Counted from the stretch's first letter, positions 9,189 through 17,470 are shown. The stretch: DNA of 64,000 nt from an uncultured Verrucomicrobia subdivision 3 bacterium (GCA_903922735.1 CAIXUZ010000036.1:86614-150613); one strand, 5' to 3'. The notes: a model not told the origin generated them from the sequence alone. Made by a program: numbers and translations.

Positions 9189-9518
9189 GTTGATTCGGCG
9201 TCAGCCACTTCACCGGCCCAGCGTTTCCCGGTTATCCCGCAGCTCAATCGTCAAGCTGGGTTTTATTAAAAAAGACCGGCGGGTGATGCTCATGGCCAAT
9301 GAATAAAACATTTGCCGCCGGGCGGCAAATCTATAAGTGGCTCGGCGGTTTCCTAATTTCAAGGTGGCGTGCCTCGCGCTGCCAGGGGCGTCGGGGCGCA
9401 GTGCGGCTTGCCTCACCGCCGGCGGCACGCGCCGCAGAGGACGTAATGTTAAATCAAACACTCCGCGCCGGCAGGAGCGCCGACGCGGAGTGGCATCTAT
9501 TCGCGGGTGAAAGGGGTC
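9189..9518. other. Intergenic region with two palindromes
   Basis: No gene recognised. It contains a perfect 10-bp-arm palindrome at 9310-9330 (atttgccgcc, 1-nt centre, ggcggcaaat) and a 9-bp-arm hairpin at 9459-9492 (cactccgcg/cgcggagtg). On the minus strand the first palindrome is followed by gttttatt, so it could be a terminator for the EF-hand transcript or an operator of the downstream large gene. Neither is proved. Confidence 0.45.
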
Positions 9519-9932
9519 TCAGGCGCCCTGACCATGCCCGCCTTTGCCCCCGGAACCGCCGGCGCCACCGGCGCCACCTTTGCCCTGCCCGCCATTGCCA
9601 CCCTGGCCCGAACCACCCTGCGGGCGATGGGACTTGAATTCCTCAAGGCTCAACACGCCATCGCCATTTTTGTCCATAGCCTTGAAGTTGGCTTCCGCCT
9701 TGGCCGGATCCTGTTGAGCCCGTTTGCTGGCTTTGAATTCATCAAGGCTCAATACGCCGTCGTTATTCGTATCAAGCTTCTTAAAGATTTCTTCAGGGGT
9801 CGGCCGTTTCCCCTGACCAGCCCCCCCGGAACCGCCGGCACCGCCGGAGGTCGAACCGGACGGTTTGTCCTGGGCAATTGACAGCGTGGTGGCAACAGCC
9901 AGCAGGCTGATGGTCGCGATTACTGTTTTCAT
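9519..9932 (-). CDS. Secreted EF-hand protein with glycine-rich tail
   Basis: A 137-residue exported protein. The signal peptide is MKTVIATISLLAVATTLSIAQ; ATG 9932 is chosen because the longer open frame upstream is only arginine/alanine-rich read-through. Two EF-hand loops follow: DTNNDGVLSLDEF and DKNGDGVLSLEEF, both with acidic residues at positions 1, 3, 5 and the Glu at 12, so calcium binding is likely. Before them lies a Gly/Ser-rich linker and after them a low-complexity Gly/Gln/Lys tail of about 35 residues. It lies 64 bp downstream of the LTXXQ-like gene on the same strand and is probably co-transcribed from the box-containing promoter at 10434-10468. Confidence 0.85.
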   Translation of the reverse strand: MKTVIATISLLAVATTLSIAQDKPSGSTSGGAGGSGGAGQGKRPTPEEIFKKLDTNNDGVLSLDEFKASKRAQQDPAKAEANFKAMDKNGDGVLSLEEFKSHRPQGGSGQGGNGGQGKGGAGGAGGSGGKGGHGQGA

Positions 9933-9996
9933 GGTTATTTGATTGTTTGCAGGTTTTGTTATTTTGCGGGTGCCACAGTTTCGTTGAGCAGACGGT

Positions 9997-10380
9997 TCAT
10001 TCAAGGGGCGGACGTTGCGGTTTCTGGCCATCGGGGCCGCCCTGGCTATCAGGACCACCCTGACCACCGGGGCCGCCCTGGCCACCGCGCTGCGGCGGGC
10101 GCATGTTTTTCATTTTTTCGAGCTGGTCCGGCGTCAGGATGCTTTCCAGCTTCGCCTTGGTCTCGGCTTCGAGCGCGGCTATCTTGGCCTTTTGTTCATC
10201 CGTCAATTTGAGCTGTTCCTGGGCCCGGGGCGGCAGCAGGTGAAATCCGGGCGGCTTGCCGGAGTTGCCTTCGCGTTGCGGCGGCCGCTGATCATTGGAT
10301 GCCGGCGGCGCGTCTTGCGCCGTGAGGAGGCAGGTGGAGGCACCGAGTGCCAAGGCGAGGAGGGTGAGTTTTGTTTTCAT
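9997..10380 (-). CDS. Secreted LTXXQ/Spy-like protein with Gly/Pro-rich tail
   Basis: A 127-residue exported protein with a clear signal peptide (MKTKLTLLALALGASTCLLTAQ). The middle has LKLTDEQKAKIAALEAETK followed by LESILTPDQLEKMKNM, two copies of the LT(D/P)xQ helix motif found in Spy/CpxP-type periplasmic proteins and in metal-stress proteins. The C-terminal 35 residues are Gly/Gln/Pro-rich (GGQGGPGGQGGPDSQGGP). It is the first gene of a probable two-gene unit with the EF-hand gene. A role in metal sensing or chaperoning is inferred from the family only. The promoter upstream has an OmpR-type box. Confidence 0.75.
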   Translation of the reverse strand: MKTKLTLLALALGASTCLLTAQDAPPASNDQRPPQREGNSGKPPGFHLLPPRAQEQLKLTDEQKAKIAALEAETKAKLESILTPDQLEKMKNMRPPQRGGQGGPGGQGGPDSQGGPDGQKPQRPPLE

Positions 10381-10433
10381 AATTTAATTTTCTTTGTTTC
10401 TTGTTTGTGGGTGTGAATCACTGTCACGCCCGA

Positions 10434-10468
10434 ACTCTAGCACAGCCAACCTTAAGCAGACATGAAGC
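10434..10468 (-). promoter_or_regulatory. OmpR-family-type response-regulator box and -10 element upstream of the LTXXQ-like gene
   Basis: Read on the minus strand: gcTTCATgtctgcTTAAGgttggct (split for reading as TTCAT, 6 nt, TTAAG, start-to-start distance 11 bp), then 4 nt and TAGAGT, a plausible -10. The predicted start is about 47 nt upstream of the ATG at 10380. Paired half-sites 11 bp apart placed where a -35 would be are typical of class II activation by OmpR/PhoB-type regulators such as PmrA or QseB. A near-copy occurs at 13286-13310. Confidence 0.6.
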
Positions 10469-10524
10469 GAAATATTTTTTTGCGCGGCTGAAATTGAAAC
10501 CCCGAAAAACGGTAACTTTTCATT

Positions 10525-11859
10525 TCAAAAGCCCGATCCATCGCTTCGTCCTAGCGGTCTGGGCCGGCCTGGACCGCCGGCGCCGGGCTTCGGGCGGGCG
10601 GACACGGCGGGCAACTCCGGTTTCAACCCGGCCAGCATGGCGGCGAGACGCTGCGCGATGTCAGAATGGCGAGTGAGCAAGTCGGTAGTCTCGCCGGGAT
10701 CCGTGGCCACCTGGAACAGAGAGCGTTTACCGTCACTCGTCTCAATGAGCTTCCAGTCTCCGTCAAAAACGGCGAAGTCGGCGGCCGCGATGACAAACAT
10801 TCCGCGATCCCGCACCCGCCCCGCCTGAAGAGCATCCCAGAGATTTTTGCCATCCAGCCGGGATGATTCTTTCACCGTCACACCCGCCGCCGCCGCCAGC
10901 GTGGGAAACAAATCATGAACCGCCAGCGGCTGCCGGCTGACAGTGCCGCCTTTGATCTGCCCGGGCCAGCGCAAGAGACACGGCATACGGATGCCGCCCT
11001 CGAACACCGTGGACTTGCCGCCGCGCAACGGAGCGTTGCTCCCGCCGCCGCGCCCGCCCGCGCCGTTGTCGGAGAAGAACAAGACGATCGTATTCTCACG
11101 CAAGCCCGATTCATCGAGCGCTGCGAGAATCCGGCCGATGGAAGTGTCCATGGCTTCGGTGACGGCGGCGTAAGTTGCCTCCGCCGGCCGGAGATTTTTA
11201 TATTTAGCCACCAATTCCGCCGGCGCGCCGTGGGGGATGTGAACCGCATTGAAAGCGACCTCCATGAAGAACGGGTGCTTCACATCGCGCTGCTGCAATT
11301 GCCGGATGGCTTCACTGGCAAGCAGGTAGGTTGAGTAGCCTTCCTCGTTCAGGGTCTGGCCATCGCGCTGCCAGTCCAATTCGCCCCGCTGGTCGGTGTG
11401 CTTGAAATAATCTATCTGCGGGCCGAGAAAACCATAGAAATGGTCGAAGCCATGTTTCTGGGGCGTACCGGATCGGCCGAGATGCCATTTGCCGATGAGC
11501 GACGTCCGATAGCCGGCGGAACGCAGCGCCTCGGGAAGGGTGGCGATTCGTTCCGGAAGATTCTGGCCCGGGCCGACGACATCCCCGATGCCGAAGCGAC
11601 GCGGCATCTGTCCCGTAAGCAACGCCGCACGCGTCGGACTGCAAACCGGGTAAGCATAGAAACGCTGCAATTCCACGCCGTCCTTCGCGAGCCGGTCCAG
11701 CTGCGGCGTGGGAATGTGCCCCTGGTGAAAACCCACATCGCCCCAGCCCAGATCGTCCGCGACAATCACGAGAAGGTTCGGCGCAGCCTTGCGTTCCTGG
11801 CCGTAGCCAATGCCGGCGCAACTGACGATTGCGGCAGCTAATAAAATGCGGGAATTCAT
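10525..11859 (-). CDS. Secreted type I sulfatase (arylsulfatase family)
   Basis: A 444-residue formylglycine-dependent sulfatase. Signal peptide: MNSRILLAAAIVSCAGIGYG; ATG 11859 is chosen for it over a longer arginine-rich open frame. Metal-binding start LLVIVADDLGWGDVGF supplies the tandem aspartates for calcium. The sulfatase signature is CSPTRAALLTG with Cys73, the residue converted to formylglycine. The block SLIGKWHLG carries the active-site Lys and His, and FSDNGA the second metal site. It would hydrolyse sulfate esters on glycans or small aromatics in the periplasm; substrate unknown. The tail (PKPGAGGPGRPRP) is Gly/Pro-rich like those of its neighbours. It lies 20 bp downstream of the YHYH gene, probably in one transcript. 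An anaerobic or FGE-type maturase is not in the window. Confidence 0.93.
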   Translation of the reverse strand: MNSRILLAAAIVSCAGIGYGQERKAAPNLLVIVADDLGWGDVGFHQGHIPTPQLDRLAKDGVELQRFYAYPVCSPTRAALLTGQMPRRFGIGDVVGPGQNLPERIATLPEALRSAGYRTSLIGKWHLGRSGTPQKHGFDHFYGFLGPQIDYFKHTDQRGELDWQRDGQTLNEEGYSTYLLASEAIRQLQQRDVKHPFFMEVAFNAVHIPHGAPAELVAKYKNLRPAEATYAAVTEAMDTSIGRILAALDESGLRENTIVLFFSDNGAGGRGGGSNAPLRGGKSTVFEGGIRMPCLLRWPGQIKGGTVSRQPLAVHDLFPTLAAAAGVTVKESSRLDGKNLWDALQAGRVRDRGMFVIAAADFAVFDGDWKLIETSDGKRSLFQVATDPGETTDLLTRHSDIAQRLAAMLAGLKPELPAVSARPKPGAGGPGRPRPLGRSDGSGF

Positions 11860-11879
11860 AATCAGTCTTGTGGGTTTGA

Positions 11880-13058
11880 TCAATTGCGCGGCGGCGGCCC
11901 GCCACCGGGCGGTCCGGGACGCGGGTTTCCGCCGCGCCCTCCTGCGCCACCCGGAGGGCCGCCGCCAGATTGCTTGGTTGCGTCGCACACCTCTGCATCG
12001 CCCAACGCCGCCGTGCCGAGCGGGCCTTTGAAACCACCCAGAATGTAGGGCCAACGGCTGCTGACGTGGTAGTGATAGCCGAGACCATCGTGATCGTGAC
12101 CGTTGATGGCATCGAGATTCTTCGGCTGACTGCCATCGGGTTCGGTCGGGCCGCGAATGGCAAAACCATCCAGCGCAAAGCCCACGATTTTGCCCGACGC
12201 ATCATTTTCCATCACCGAAGGCGCCCGATGGTAATGATACTCGTGGCCGAAGCCGGTATGCCCGCCATGCGGATCAAGCGGCGCGAGGTTGTGAAAGGCC
12301 GTGATGCGATTGACCGGTTCGGGCGGAAAAAAACGCACACCATTGAGGCTGATGCCCACGCCGGAACGCGGCGAGAACCGCGCCTGCCGCAGCATCGTGG
12401 GCGACGCGGAGGCTTTGGGGTTTTTGGGGAGAAAGACGGTGACGATTTGCTCGACGGGCTTCAATTCGATGACGGAGTTCACCACGCCGTTTGATTTTGC
12501 CTGGGCAAAAGTCCAGCCGCCAAGTTCCTGGCGCGCGACCTTGTCGAACTCCGTTCGATTCCTGGTGCGATGCACCGTGCCGTCCGCGTCGAACATGTCC
12601 CAACCGCGCGTGTTCAAAAGACGGAGATAATCCCCATCCACTCGGTAAATCTTTTTATCCACGGTATCCTCCCAGTAGCCGCCCTGGTCCCTGATCGTCA
12701 CCGGCGACCACGGCCCGGTCTCATGATCCGGCGGCAGCGAGCGCACGACGATCTTATAAACCGCGGCCTTCGAACCGTCGCTGAGTATACCCGTCATCTC
12801 CGTGATGGGTTTCACCAACGCCCTGGGATCAAACAAGAGCGGGGGCGTGTTCTTGCCGGCGCTGGCGGCGGCAATGGCATGCTTCAAGTTTGCCTGCGCC
12901 GCCGCGGGCGACAATTGGGAGGCGGCAGAACGGGTGGGCGCGTTGGTGATGCCAAGGTCGTCTTCATGACCCAAATGGGCGCGAGCCGTGTGGTTGGATA
13001 AGCAGCCGGCGACACACGCGGCAGCGAGGACGCCCGTCAAAGTGGAAGTGGGTTTCAT
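11880..13058 (-). CDS. YHYH-domain lipoprotein/exported protein
   Basis: A 392-residue exported protein. The start at 13058 (MKPTSTLTGVLAAACVAGC) gives a signal peptide with a lipobox-like VAGC, so it may be lipid-anchored. The C-terminal half is the YHYH domain: GHEYHYHRAPSV, FALDGFAIRGP, LDAINGHDHDGLGYHYHVSS and WPYILGGFKG. The histidine-rich blocks suggest metal binding, but the family has no settled function. The last 30 residues are Gly/Pro-rich (GGGPPGGAGGRGG), continuing the pattern of this cluster. The adjacent sulfatase starts 20 bp downstream. Transcription probably begins at the box-containing promoter near 13276-13310, leaving about 210 nt before this ATG. Confidence 0.85.
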   Translation of the reverse strand: MKPTSTLTGVLAAACVAGCLSNHTARAHLGHEDDLGITNAPTRSAASQLSPAAAQANLKHAIAAASAGKNTPPLLFDPRALVKPITEMTGILSDGSKAAVYKIVVRSLPPDHETGPWSPVTIRDQGGYWEDTVDKKIYRVDGDYLRLLNTRGWDMFDADGTVHRTRNRTEFDKVARQELGGWTFAQAKSNGVVNSVIELKPVEQIVTVFLPKNPKASASPTMLRQARFSPRSGVGISLNGVRFFPPEPVNRITAFHNLAPLDPHGGHTGFGHEYHYHRAPSVMENDASGKIVGFALDGFAIRGPTEPDGSQPKNLDAINGHDHDGLGYHYHVSSRWPYILGGFKGPLGTAALGDAEVCDATKQSGGGPPGGAGGRGGNPRPGPPGGGPPPRN

Positions 13059-13083
13059 TGGGTTATCTTTTGAGGGGCAGGCT

Positions 13084-13269
13084 TCAAGGTAATTGAACGC
13101 CAATGCGGTAGAACCGCTGCGCACTGCCAGTATTTGCATCGTACAACGAATCCACGCCGATGTTGCCGGGTATAGCATTCACAACGAACCAGGTTTGGGC
13201 GGCGTAAAGCTTGACGGCTGGCAGACAAGCCATCAGCAACGCAATCAAGAGCTGATAGCATTTTCTCAC
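13084..13269 (-). CDS. Small secreted ORF: signal peptide joined to a FYR-type C-terminus
   Basis: A 61-residue frame starting at GTG 13269. The first 23 residues are a good signal peptide (MRKCYQLLIALLMACLPAVKLYA), followed by a short segment and the ending SAQRFYRIGVQLP, which resembles the last residues of large secreted verrucomicrobial proteins. The protein therefore looks like the two ends of a larger exported protein with the middle deleted. It may be a remnant, or a small exported peptide. The predicted transcription start from the upstream box lies at or next to the GTG, so translation would have to be leaderless. Low confidence that it is functional. Confidence 0.35.
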   Translation of the reverse strand: MRKCYQLLIALLMACLPAVKLYAAQTWFVVNAIPGNIGVDSLYDANTGSAQRFYRIGVQLP

Positions 13270-13275
13270 GGTTTT

Positions 13276-13310
13276 ATCTTACGCGAGCCAACCTTAAGGG
13301 AAGATGAAGC
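13276..13310 (-). promoter_or_regulatory. OmpR-family-type box and -10 element upstream of the YHYH/sulfatase genes
   Basis: Minus strand: TTCAT, 6 nt, TTAAGGTTGGCT (half-sites 11 bp apart), then cgcg and TAAGAT as a -10. The 7 bp of the first half-site and 13 bp of the second are identical to the site at 10444-10468, and the 4-nt gap to the -10 is also conserved. The start of transcription would be near 13269. Same putative regulator as the LTXXQ-like gene. Confidence 0.6.
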
Positions 13311-13462
13311 CGCGTGTCCGCGAAGTCATCGTCCAAATGAGGGTGATGCCGCTTATCATTGGATATTCGGGAGAAGAAAGGTGACAAAAAACGGATTTGA
13401 ATACCTGAGGAGATGGAAGATAATCACGAAATGGCCCGTGCTATTCGCAGGCAATTAACCTG
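13311..13462. other. Short divergent intergenic region before the GH28-GH106 gene
   Basis: About 150 bp between the minus-strand box promoter and the start at 13463. No gene, terminator or clear promoter for the plus-strand gene is visible; no Shine-Dalgarno precedes ATG 13463 (caattaacctg). Confidence 0.4.
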
Positions 13463-16400
13463 ATGAGAATTCCCAGTTCATACCTTCTGGCAGGCTGCCT
13501 GACCCTGATTGGCATCCCGATGGCAATAACCCAGCCGGTACTGCCGGCGGGGGAAGGCAAACGCATTTTCGACGTCCGCAACTACGGCGCGGCAGGCGAC
13601 GGCACCACGCTCAACACCGCGGCCATTCAAAAGGCGATTGACGCGCTGTCCACCAGCGGTGGCGGCACGCTTTGGATTCCCCGGGGCCAGTTTTTATCGG
13701 GCGCAATTTTTCTCAAGCCCGGCGTCAATCTACATCTGGACCAGGGGGCGGTGCTTAAAGGGTCCACGAACATCGAAGACTATCCGGTCCGGAACACGCG
13801 CATTGAGGGGCATTTTCAGGTCTGGATTCCAGCCCTGATCAACGCCAGCAACGCGGATCATCTCCGCATCACCGGTGCAGGCACGGTTCAGGGTGGCGGC
13901 AAACCATTTTGGGACGAGTTCTGGAAGCGGCGCGGCGCGGACAAGACGACCAAGAACCTTGATGTGCGCCGGCCGCGAAATATTTTCATCGAAGACTCGA
14001 TGGATGTGGAAGTCAGCGGCATCTCGCTGCGCGACTCGGGGTTCTGGAATTTGCATCTGTTCCGCTGCCAGGATGTGCTCGTGGACAAGGTGGATATCCG
14101 CACGCCAAGCCACGCACCCAGCACCGACGGGATTGACGTGGACAGTTGCCGGAATGTGACCGTGCGCGGTTCTTACCTTTCCGTGGATGACGATAATATC
14201 GTTCTGAAAGGCAACAAGGGGACTTCCGCGCTGGACGACAAGACAATCGGGCCGGACGAGCACATCCGCATCTCCAACTGCACATTTGGCCTGGGCAATG
14301 CCGCGCTAACCCTCGGCAGCGAGGCAACGCTAGTGCGCGACGTGATCATGGAAAACTGCACTCTCACCGGGACGGGAAAAAACTGCATCTTAAAACTCAA
14401 ACTTCGCCCCGATACAGAACAGCATTATGAAAACATCATGGTCCAAAACATCACGGTGAATAACCCGGAGGCCCAGTTGATTTCGATCCAAGGCTGGACA
14501 CAATACTTTGACTTGCAGGGCCGGCCGGCCCCCAGCCAGTTAGTCACCAATGTGACGCTGTCCAATATCACCGGCACGTTGCATGATTTCGGACAAGTGG
14601 CCGGCCCCGCCAAAAGCAGCGTGTCAGGCCTCACATTCAAGGATATCAACGTCACGCTGAAAAATTCCGAGGTGGTGATAAAAAATGTGAAGGATTTGAA
14701 ATTAAGCAACGTGAAGATCAATGGCGTTAAATACACGGGTGACCAGCCCATTGCCGATGATCCCTTTGCCTGGCCGCCCATCACCGCGCAAACCAAACCG
14801 TGGGCCTACAACTGGTGGATGGGCAGCGCCGTGGACAAAACCAATCTCACCCAGGAACTCGAACGCTATGCCGCCGCCGGCCTTGGCGGCATTCACATCA
14901 TTCCGATCTACGGCGCGAAAGGTTTTGAGGACAAATACATTGATTATCTCTCGCCAAAATGGATGGAGATGATGGGCTGGGCCGTCAGCGAAGCGCGCCG
15001 GCTCGGCATGGGCGTGGACATGACCACCGGCAGCGGCTGGTGCTTCGGCGGGCCGCAGGTCAAGGATCAGGATGCGAACGCCAGCGTCGTGGTGAAAACC
15101 TACGAAGTAAAAGCCGGTGAAAAGCTGACGCAAAAGTTCAACCGCAAATCCACGCAAGCCCTGGTCGCTTTCGGACCGGAAGGCAAAGTCATTGAACTCA
15201 CCGACAAGATTTCAGCAGATGGCGAGGCGAGCTTCTCCCCGCCCAACGGCACTTGGACCGTTTACGCCATTTCCCAAAAACCTTCCGGCCAGAAAGTCAA
15301 ACGCGCCGGTCCCGGCGGCGAAGGCTGGATGCTCAACCTGATTTACGCGCCAGCGATGGATGACTATCTCAAGCCGTTCACCGCCGCCTTCGCCGACTAC
15401 ACCGGCCCGAAACCGCGCGCCCAGTATCACGACTCCTACGAGTATCGCTCCGACTGGTCACCGGATTTCTTTGCACAATTTGAGAAGCGCCGCGGCTATC
15501 GCTTGCAAATGGAACTACCCGCGCTATTCAGCAAGGAAGACAACGACCACGCCGCCCGCGTGAAGTGCGACTACCGCCAGACCGTCAGCGAAATCATGGC
15601 CGAGGAATCGTTGCCCAAGTGGGTGAACTGGTCGCACGAACACGGCTTCCTCACGCGCAACCAAGCGCACGGCTCGCCCGGCAACTGGCTGGATCTCTAC
15701 GCCGCCGCCGACATTCCCGAGACCGAGATGTTTCATACTGACCGCAACAAACTCATCTCCAAATTTGCGTCGTCCGCCGCGCACGTCACCGGCAAACCGC
15801 TGGTCAGCGCCGAGACCGGCACCTGGCTGGAGGAACATTTCACCGAGAAGCTGTCCGACGTGAAATATCTCATGGACGACCTGTTTCTTTCCGGCATCAA
15901 CCATCTGTTTTATCACGGCTGCTGCTACTCGCCCGATGAAGCCGGCTGGCCCGGCTGGCATTTTTACGCCTCGCTGGAGATGAACCCGCGCAATTCCATC
16001 TGGCGCGACGCCCCGGCGCTCAACGCCTACGCCGCGCGCGTGCAGTCCGTCCTGCAATCCGGCCAACCCGACAACGACATCCTGCTCTACTGGAACACGG
16101 GCGATTTCTGGATGCAGCCCGGCGACAAGCTTCTGCCGCAACTCACTGTCCACGCCCGCGACTGGTTCGAGGGCCAGCCCATCGGCAAGACCGCAGAAAG
16201 ACTTTGGATTGAGGGTTACGCCTTTGATTACATTTCCGATTCTCAGATAAAAACGATCAAAATCATTGATGGAAAAATCAAGATGCCCGGTGGCCAATAT
16301 CGGGTCATCGTTGTGCCGGAAAGCAAATTCATTCCGCTCGAAACTTTCAAACAACTGCTCGCGCTGGCGGAAAAGGGCGCGACGGTGATTTTTGAAAGAA

Positions 16401-17470
16401 GACTTCCGACCGATATCGCTGGCGCTGGCAATTTAGAAGAAAAGCGATCTGATTTCAAAAAACGAATTGAACAACTTCAAAAAACTCTGCGGGAGCCGGC
16501 TTTTCTGAATGATTTAGAAGCGAAGATTGGGAACGGATATATCTTTGTTGGTTCCGTCGTAATTTCGCGGCCGATGAATCCAGTTCCAGAACCCATGTCG
16601 GGTATCGGATTGTCATTCATTCGCCGCTCATTTGCTGGTGGTTGGAATTATTTTATCGCTAACCGGTCAGAAACAAATTTCGAAGGCTGGGTCATGCTTA
16701 ACCAAGATCCCAAATCTGTTATCGTTCTTGACCCGATGACTGGTAATTCGGGTATCGCATCAGTAAAACACTCGGATGGCTTACATTTGTCGCGGGTTCA
16801 CCTGCAACTGGCTGCTGGCAGCACCGTGATTTTGCGAACGTTCACTGATAAAAAGGTAGAAGGCCAGGCGTGGACTTACTGGAAGCCCCAGACACCAGAC
16901 GACAAACCCCAGATTCTGGCCGGCCCATGGAACGTGAAATTCATCGGCGGCGGCCCGACGCTGCCCGCAGATTTTCAAGCCGCCAAGCTCGCCTCGTGGA
17001 CGACGTTCCCCGACACGAACATGCAAGCCTTCGCCGGCACCGCCAAATACAAGGTTACCTTCGACGTTCCCCCGGAGCGCGGGTCGATGACCCGCAGCAA
17101 TTCCGCAAGGAAAGACGCGCTGCAGCTCACAGAGCCGCGCTCCAATTATTTCCTCGACCTCGGCGACGTGCGGCAGAGCGCGCGGGTGCGGGTGAACGGC
17201 AAGGATTACGGCACGCTCATCACGCCTCCGTTCCGGGTGGTGGTGGACAATCTGAAACCGACCGGCAACACGCTGGAAGTGGAAGTCACCAGCGTCGCCG
17301 CCAACCGCATCCGCGACCTGGACCGGCGCGGCGTGAAGTGGAAAACCTTCCGCGACATCAACATCGTGAGCCTAGATTACAAACCCTTCAACGCTTCCCA
17401 TTGGCCGCTCACCGATTGCGGCTTGCTTGGCCCGGTGACATTAACCCCGGTCACGCCAATGAAGAATTGA
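13463..17470 (+). CDS. GH28-GH106 fusion: polygalacturonase-like domain joined to alpha-L-rhamnosidase-like domain
   Basis: A 1335-residue exported enzyme with two catalytic modules. A signal peptide (MRIPSSYLLAGCLTLIGIPMA) is followed by a GH28 beta-helix (about 30-425) with FDVRNYGAAGDGTTLNTAAI, TDGIDVDS (near 219) and SVDDDNIVLKGN. From about residue 431 it continues as a GH106-like alpha-L-rhamnosidase: WWMGSAVDKTNLTQELE, GGIHIIPIYG, GMGVDMTTGSGWCFGGP, ETGTWLEEHFTEKLSD, and a C-terminal beta domain ending RDINIVSLDYKPF. The second module has no signal peptide of its own, so this is a real fusion. Together the modules would suit rhamnogalacturonan: one cuts the backbone and one trims rhamnose. 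Bases about 16200-16870 are visibly more AT-rich than the rest. A 70-bp palindrome is inserted in frame at 17074-17143. Confidence 0.87.
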   Translation: MRIPSSYLLAGCLTLIGIPMAITQPVLPAGEGKRIFDVRNYGAAGDGTTLNTAAIQKAIDALSTSGGGTLWIPRGQFLSGAIFLKPGVNLHLDQGAVLKGSTNIEDYPVRNTRIEGHFQVWIPALINASNADHLRITGAGTVQGGGKPFWDEFWKRRGADKTTKNLDVRRPRNIFIEDSMDVEVSGISLRDSGFWNLHLFRCQDVLVDKVDIRTPSHAPSTDGIDVDSCRNVTVRGSYLSVDDDNIVLKGNKGTSALDDKTIGPDEHIRISNCTFGLGNAALTLGSEATLVRDVIMENCTLTGTGKNCILKLKLRPDTEQHYENIMVQNITVNNPEAQLISIQGWTQYFDLQGRPAPSQLVTNVTLSNITGTLHDFGQVAGPAKSSVSGLTFKDINVTLKNSEVVIKNVKDLKLSNVKINGVKYTGDQPIADDPFAWPPITAQTKPWAYNWWMGSAVDKTNLTQELERYAAAGLGGIHIIPIYGAKGFEDKYIDYLSPKWMEMMGWAVSEARRLGMGVDMTTGSGWCFGGPQVKDQDANASVVVKTYEVKAGEKLTQKFNRKSTQALVAFGPEGKVIELTDKISADGEASFSPPNGTWTVYAISQKPSGQKVKRAGPGGEGWMLNLIYAPAMDDYLKPFTAAFADYTGPKPRAQYHDSYEYRSDWSPDFFAQFEKRRGYRLQMELPALFSKEDNDHAARVKCDYRQTVSEIMAEESLPKWVNWSHEHGFLTRNQAHGSPGNWLDLYAAADIPETEMFHTDRNKLISKFASSAAHVTGKPLVSAETGTWLEEHFTEKLSDVKYLMDDLFLSGINHLFYHGCCYSPDEAGWPGWHFYASLEMNPRNSIWRDAPALNAYAARVQSVLQSGQPDNDILLYWNTGDFWMQPGDKLLPQLTVHARDWFEGQPIGKTAERLWIEGYAFDYISDSQIKTIKIIDGKIKMPGGQYRVIVVPESKFIPLETFKQLLALAEKGATVIFERRLPTDIAGAGNLEEKRSDFKKRIEQLQKTLREPAFLNDLEAKIGNGYIFVGSVVISRPMNPVPEPMSGIGLSFIRRSFAGGWNYFIANRSETNFEGWVMLNQDPKSVIVLDPMTGNSGIASVKHSDGLHLSRVHLQLAAGSTVILRTFTDKKVEGQAWTYWKPQTPDDKPQILAGPWNVKFIGGGPTLPADFQAAKLASWTTFPDTNMQAFAGTAKYKVTFDVPPERGSMTRSNSARKDALQLTEPRSNYFLDLGDVRQSARVRVNGKDYGTLITPPFRVVVDNLKPTGNTLEVEVTSVAANRIRDLDRRGVKWKTFRDINIVSLDYKPFNASHWPLTDCGLLGPVTLTPVTPMKN
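17074..17143. repeat. 70-bp palindromic repeat inserted in frame in the GH106 module
   Basis: Outer arms ggagcgcgg and ccgcgctcc are perfect complements. Inside are smaller hairpins: gggtcgatgaccc and ttccgcaaggaa. It encodes about 24 extra residues (ERGSMTRSNSARKDALQLTE) between FDVPP and NYFLDLGDVR, which are normally close together in this family. The reading frame is kept. Confidence 0.7.

Noticed and set aside
9310..9330. Perfect palindrome as a firm rho-independent terminator
   Set aside because: The tract after the stem is only gttttatt on the minus strand and lies 190 bp after the EF-hand gene, so it is kept as a palindrome only.
15524..16354. Minus-strand frame inside the GH106 module
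   Set aside because: No motif, and the plus strand encodes conserved GH106 blocks throughout.
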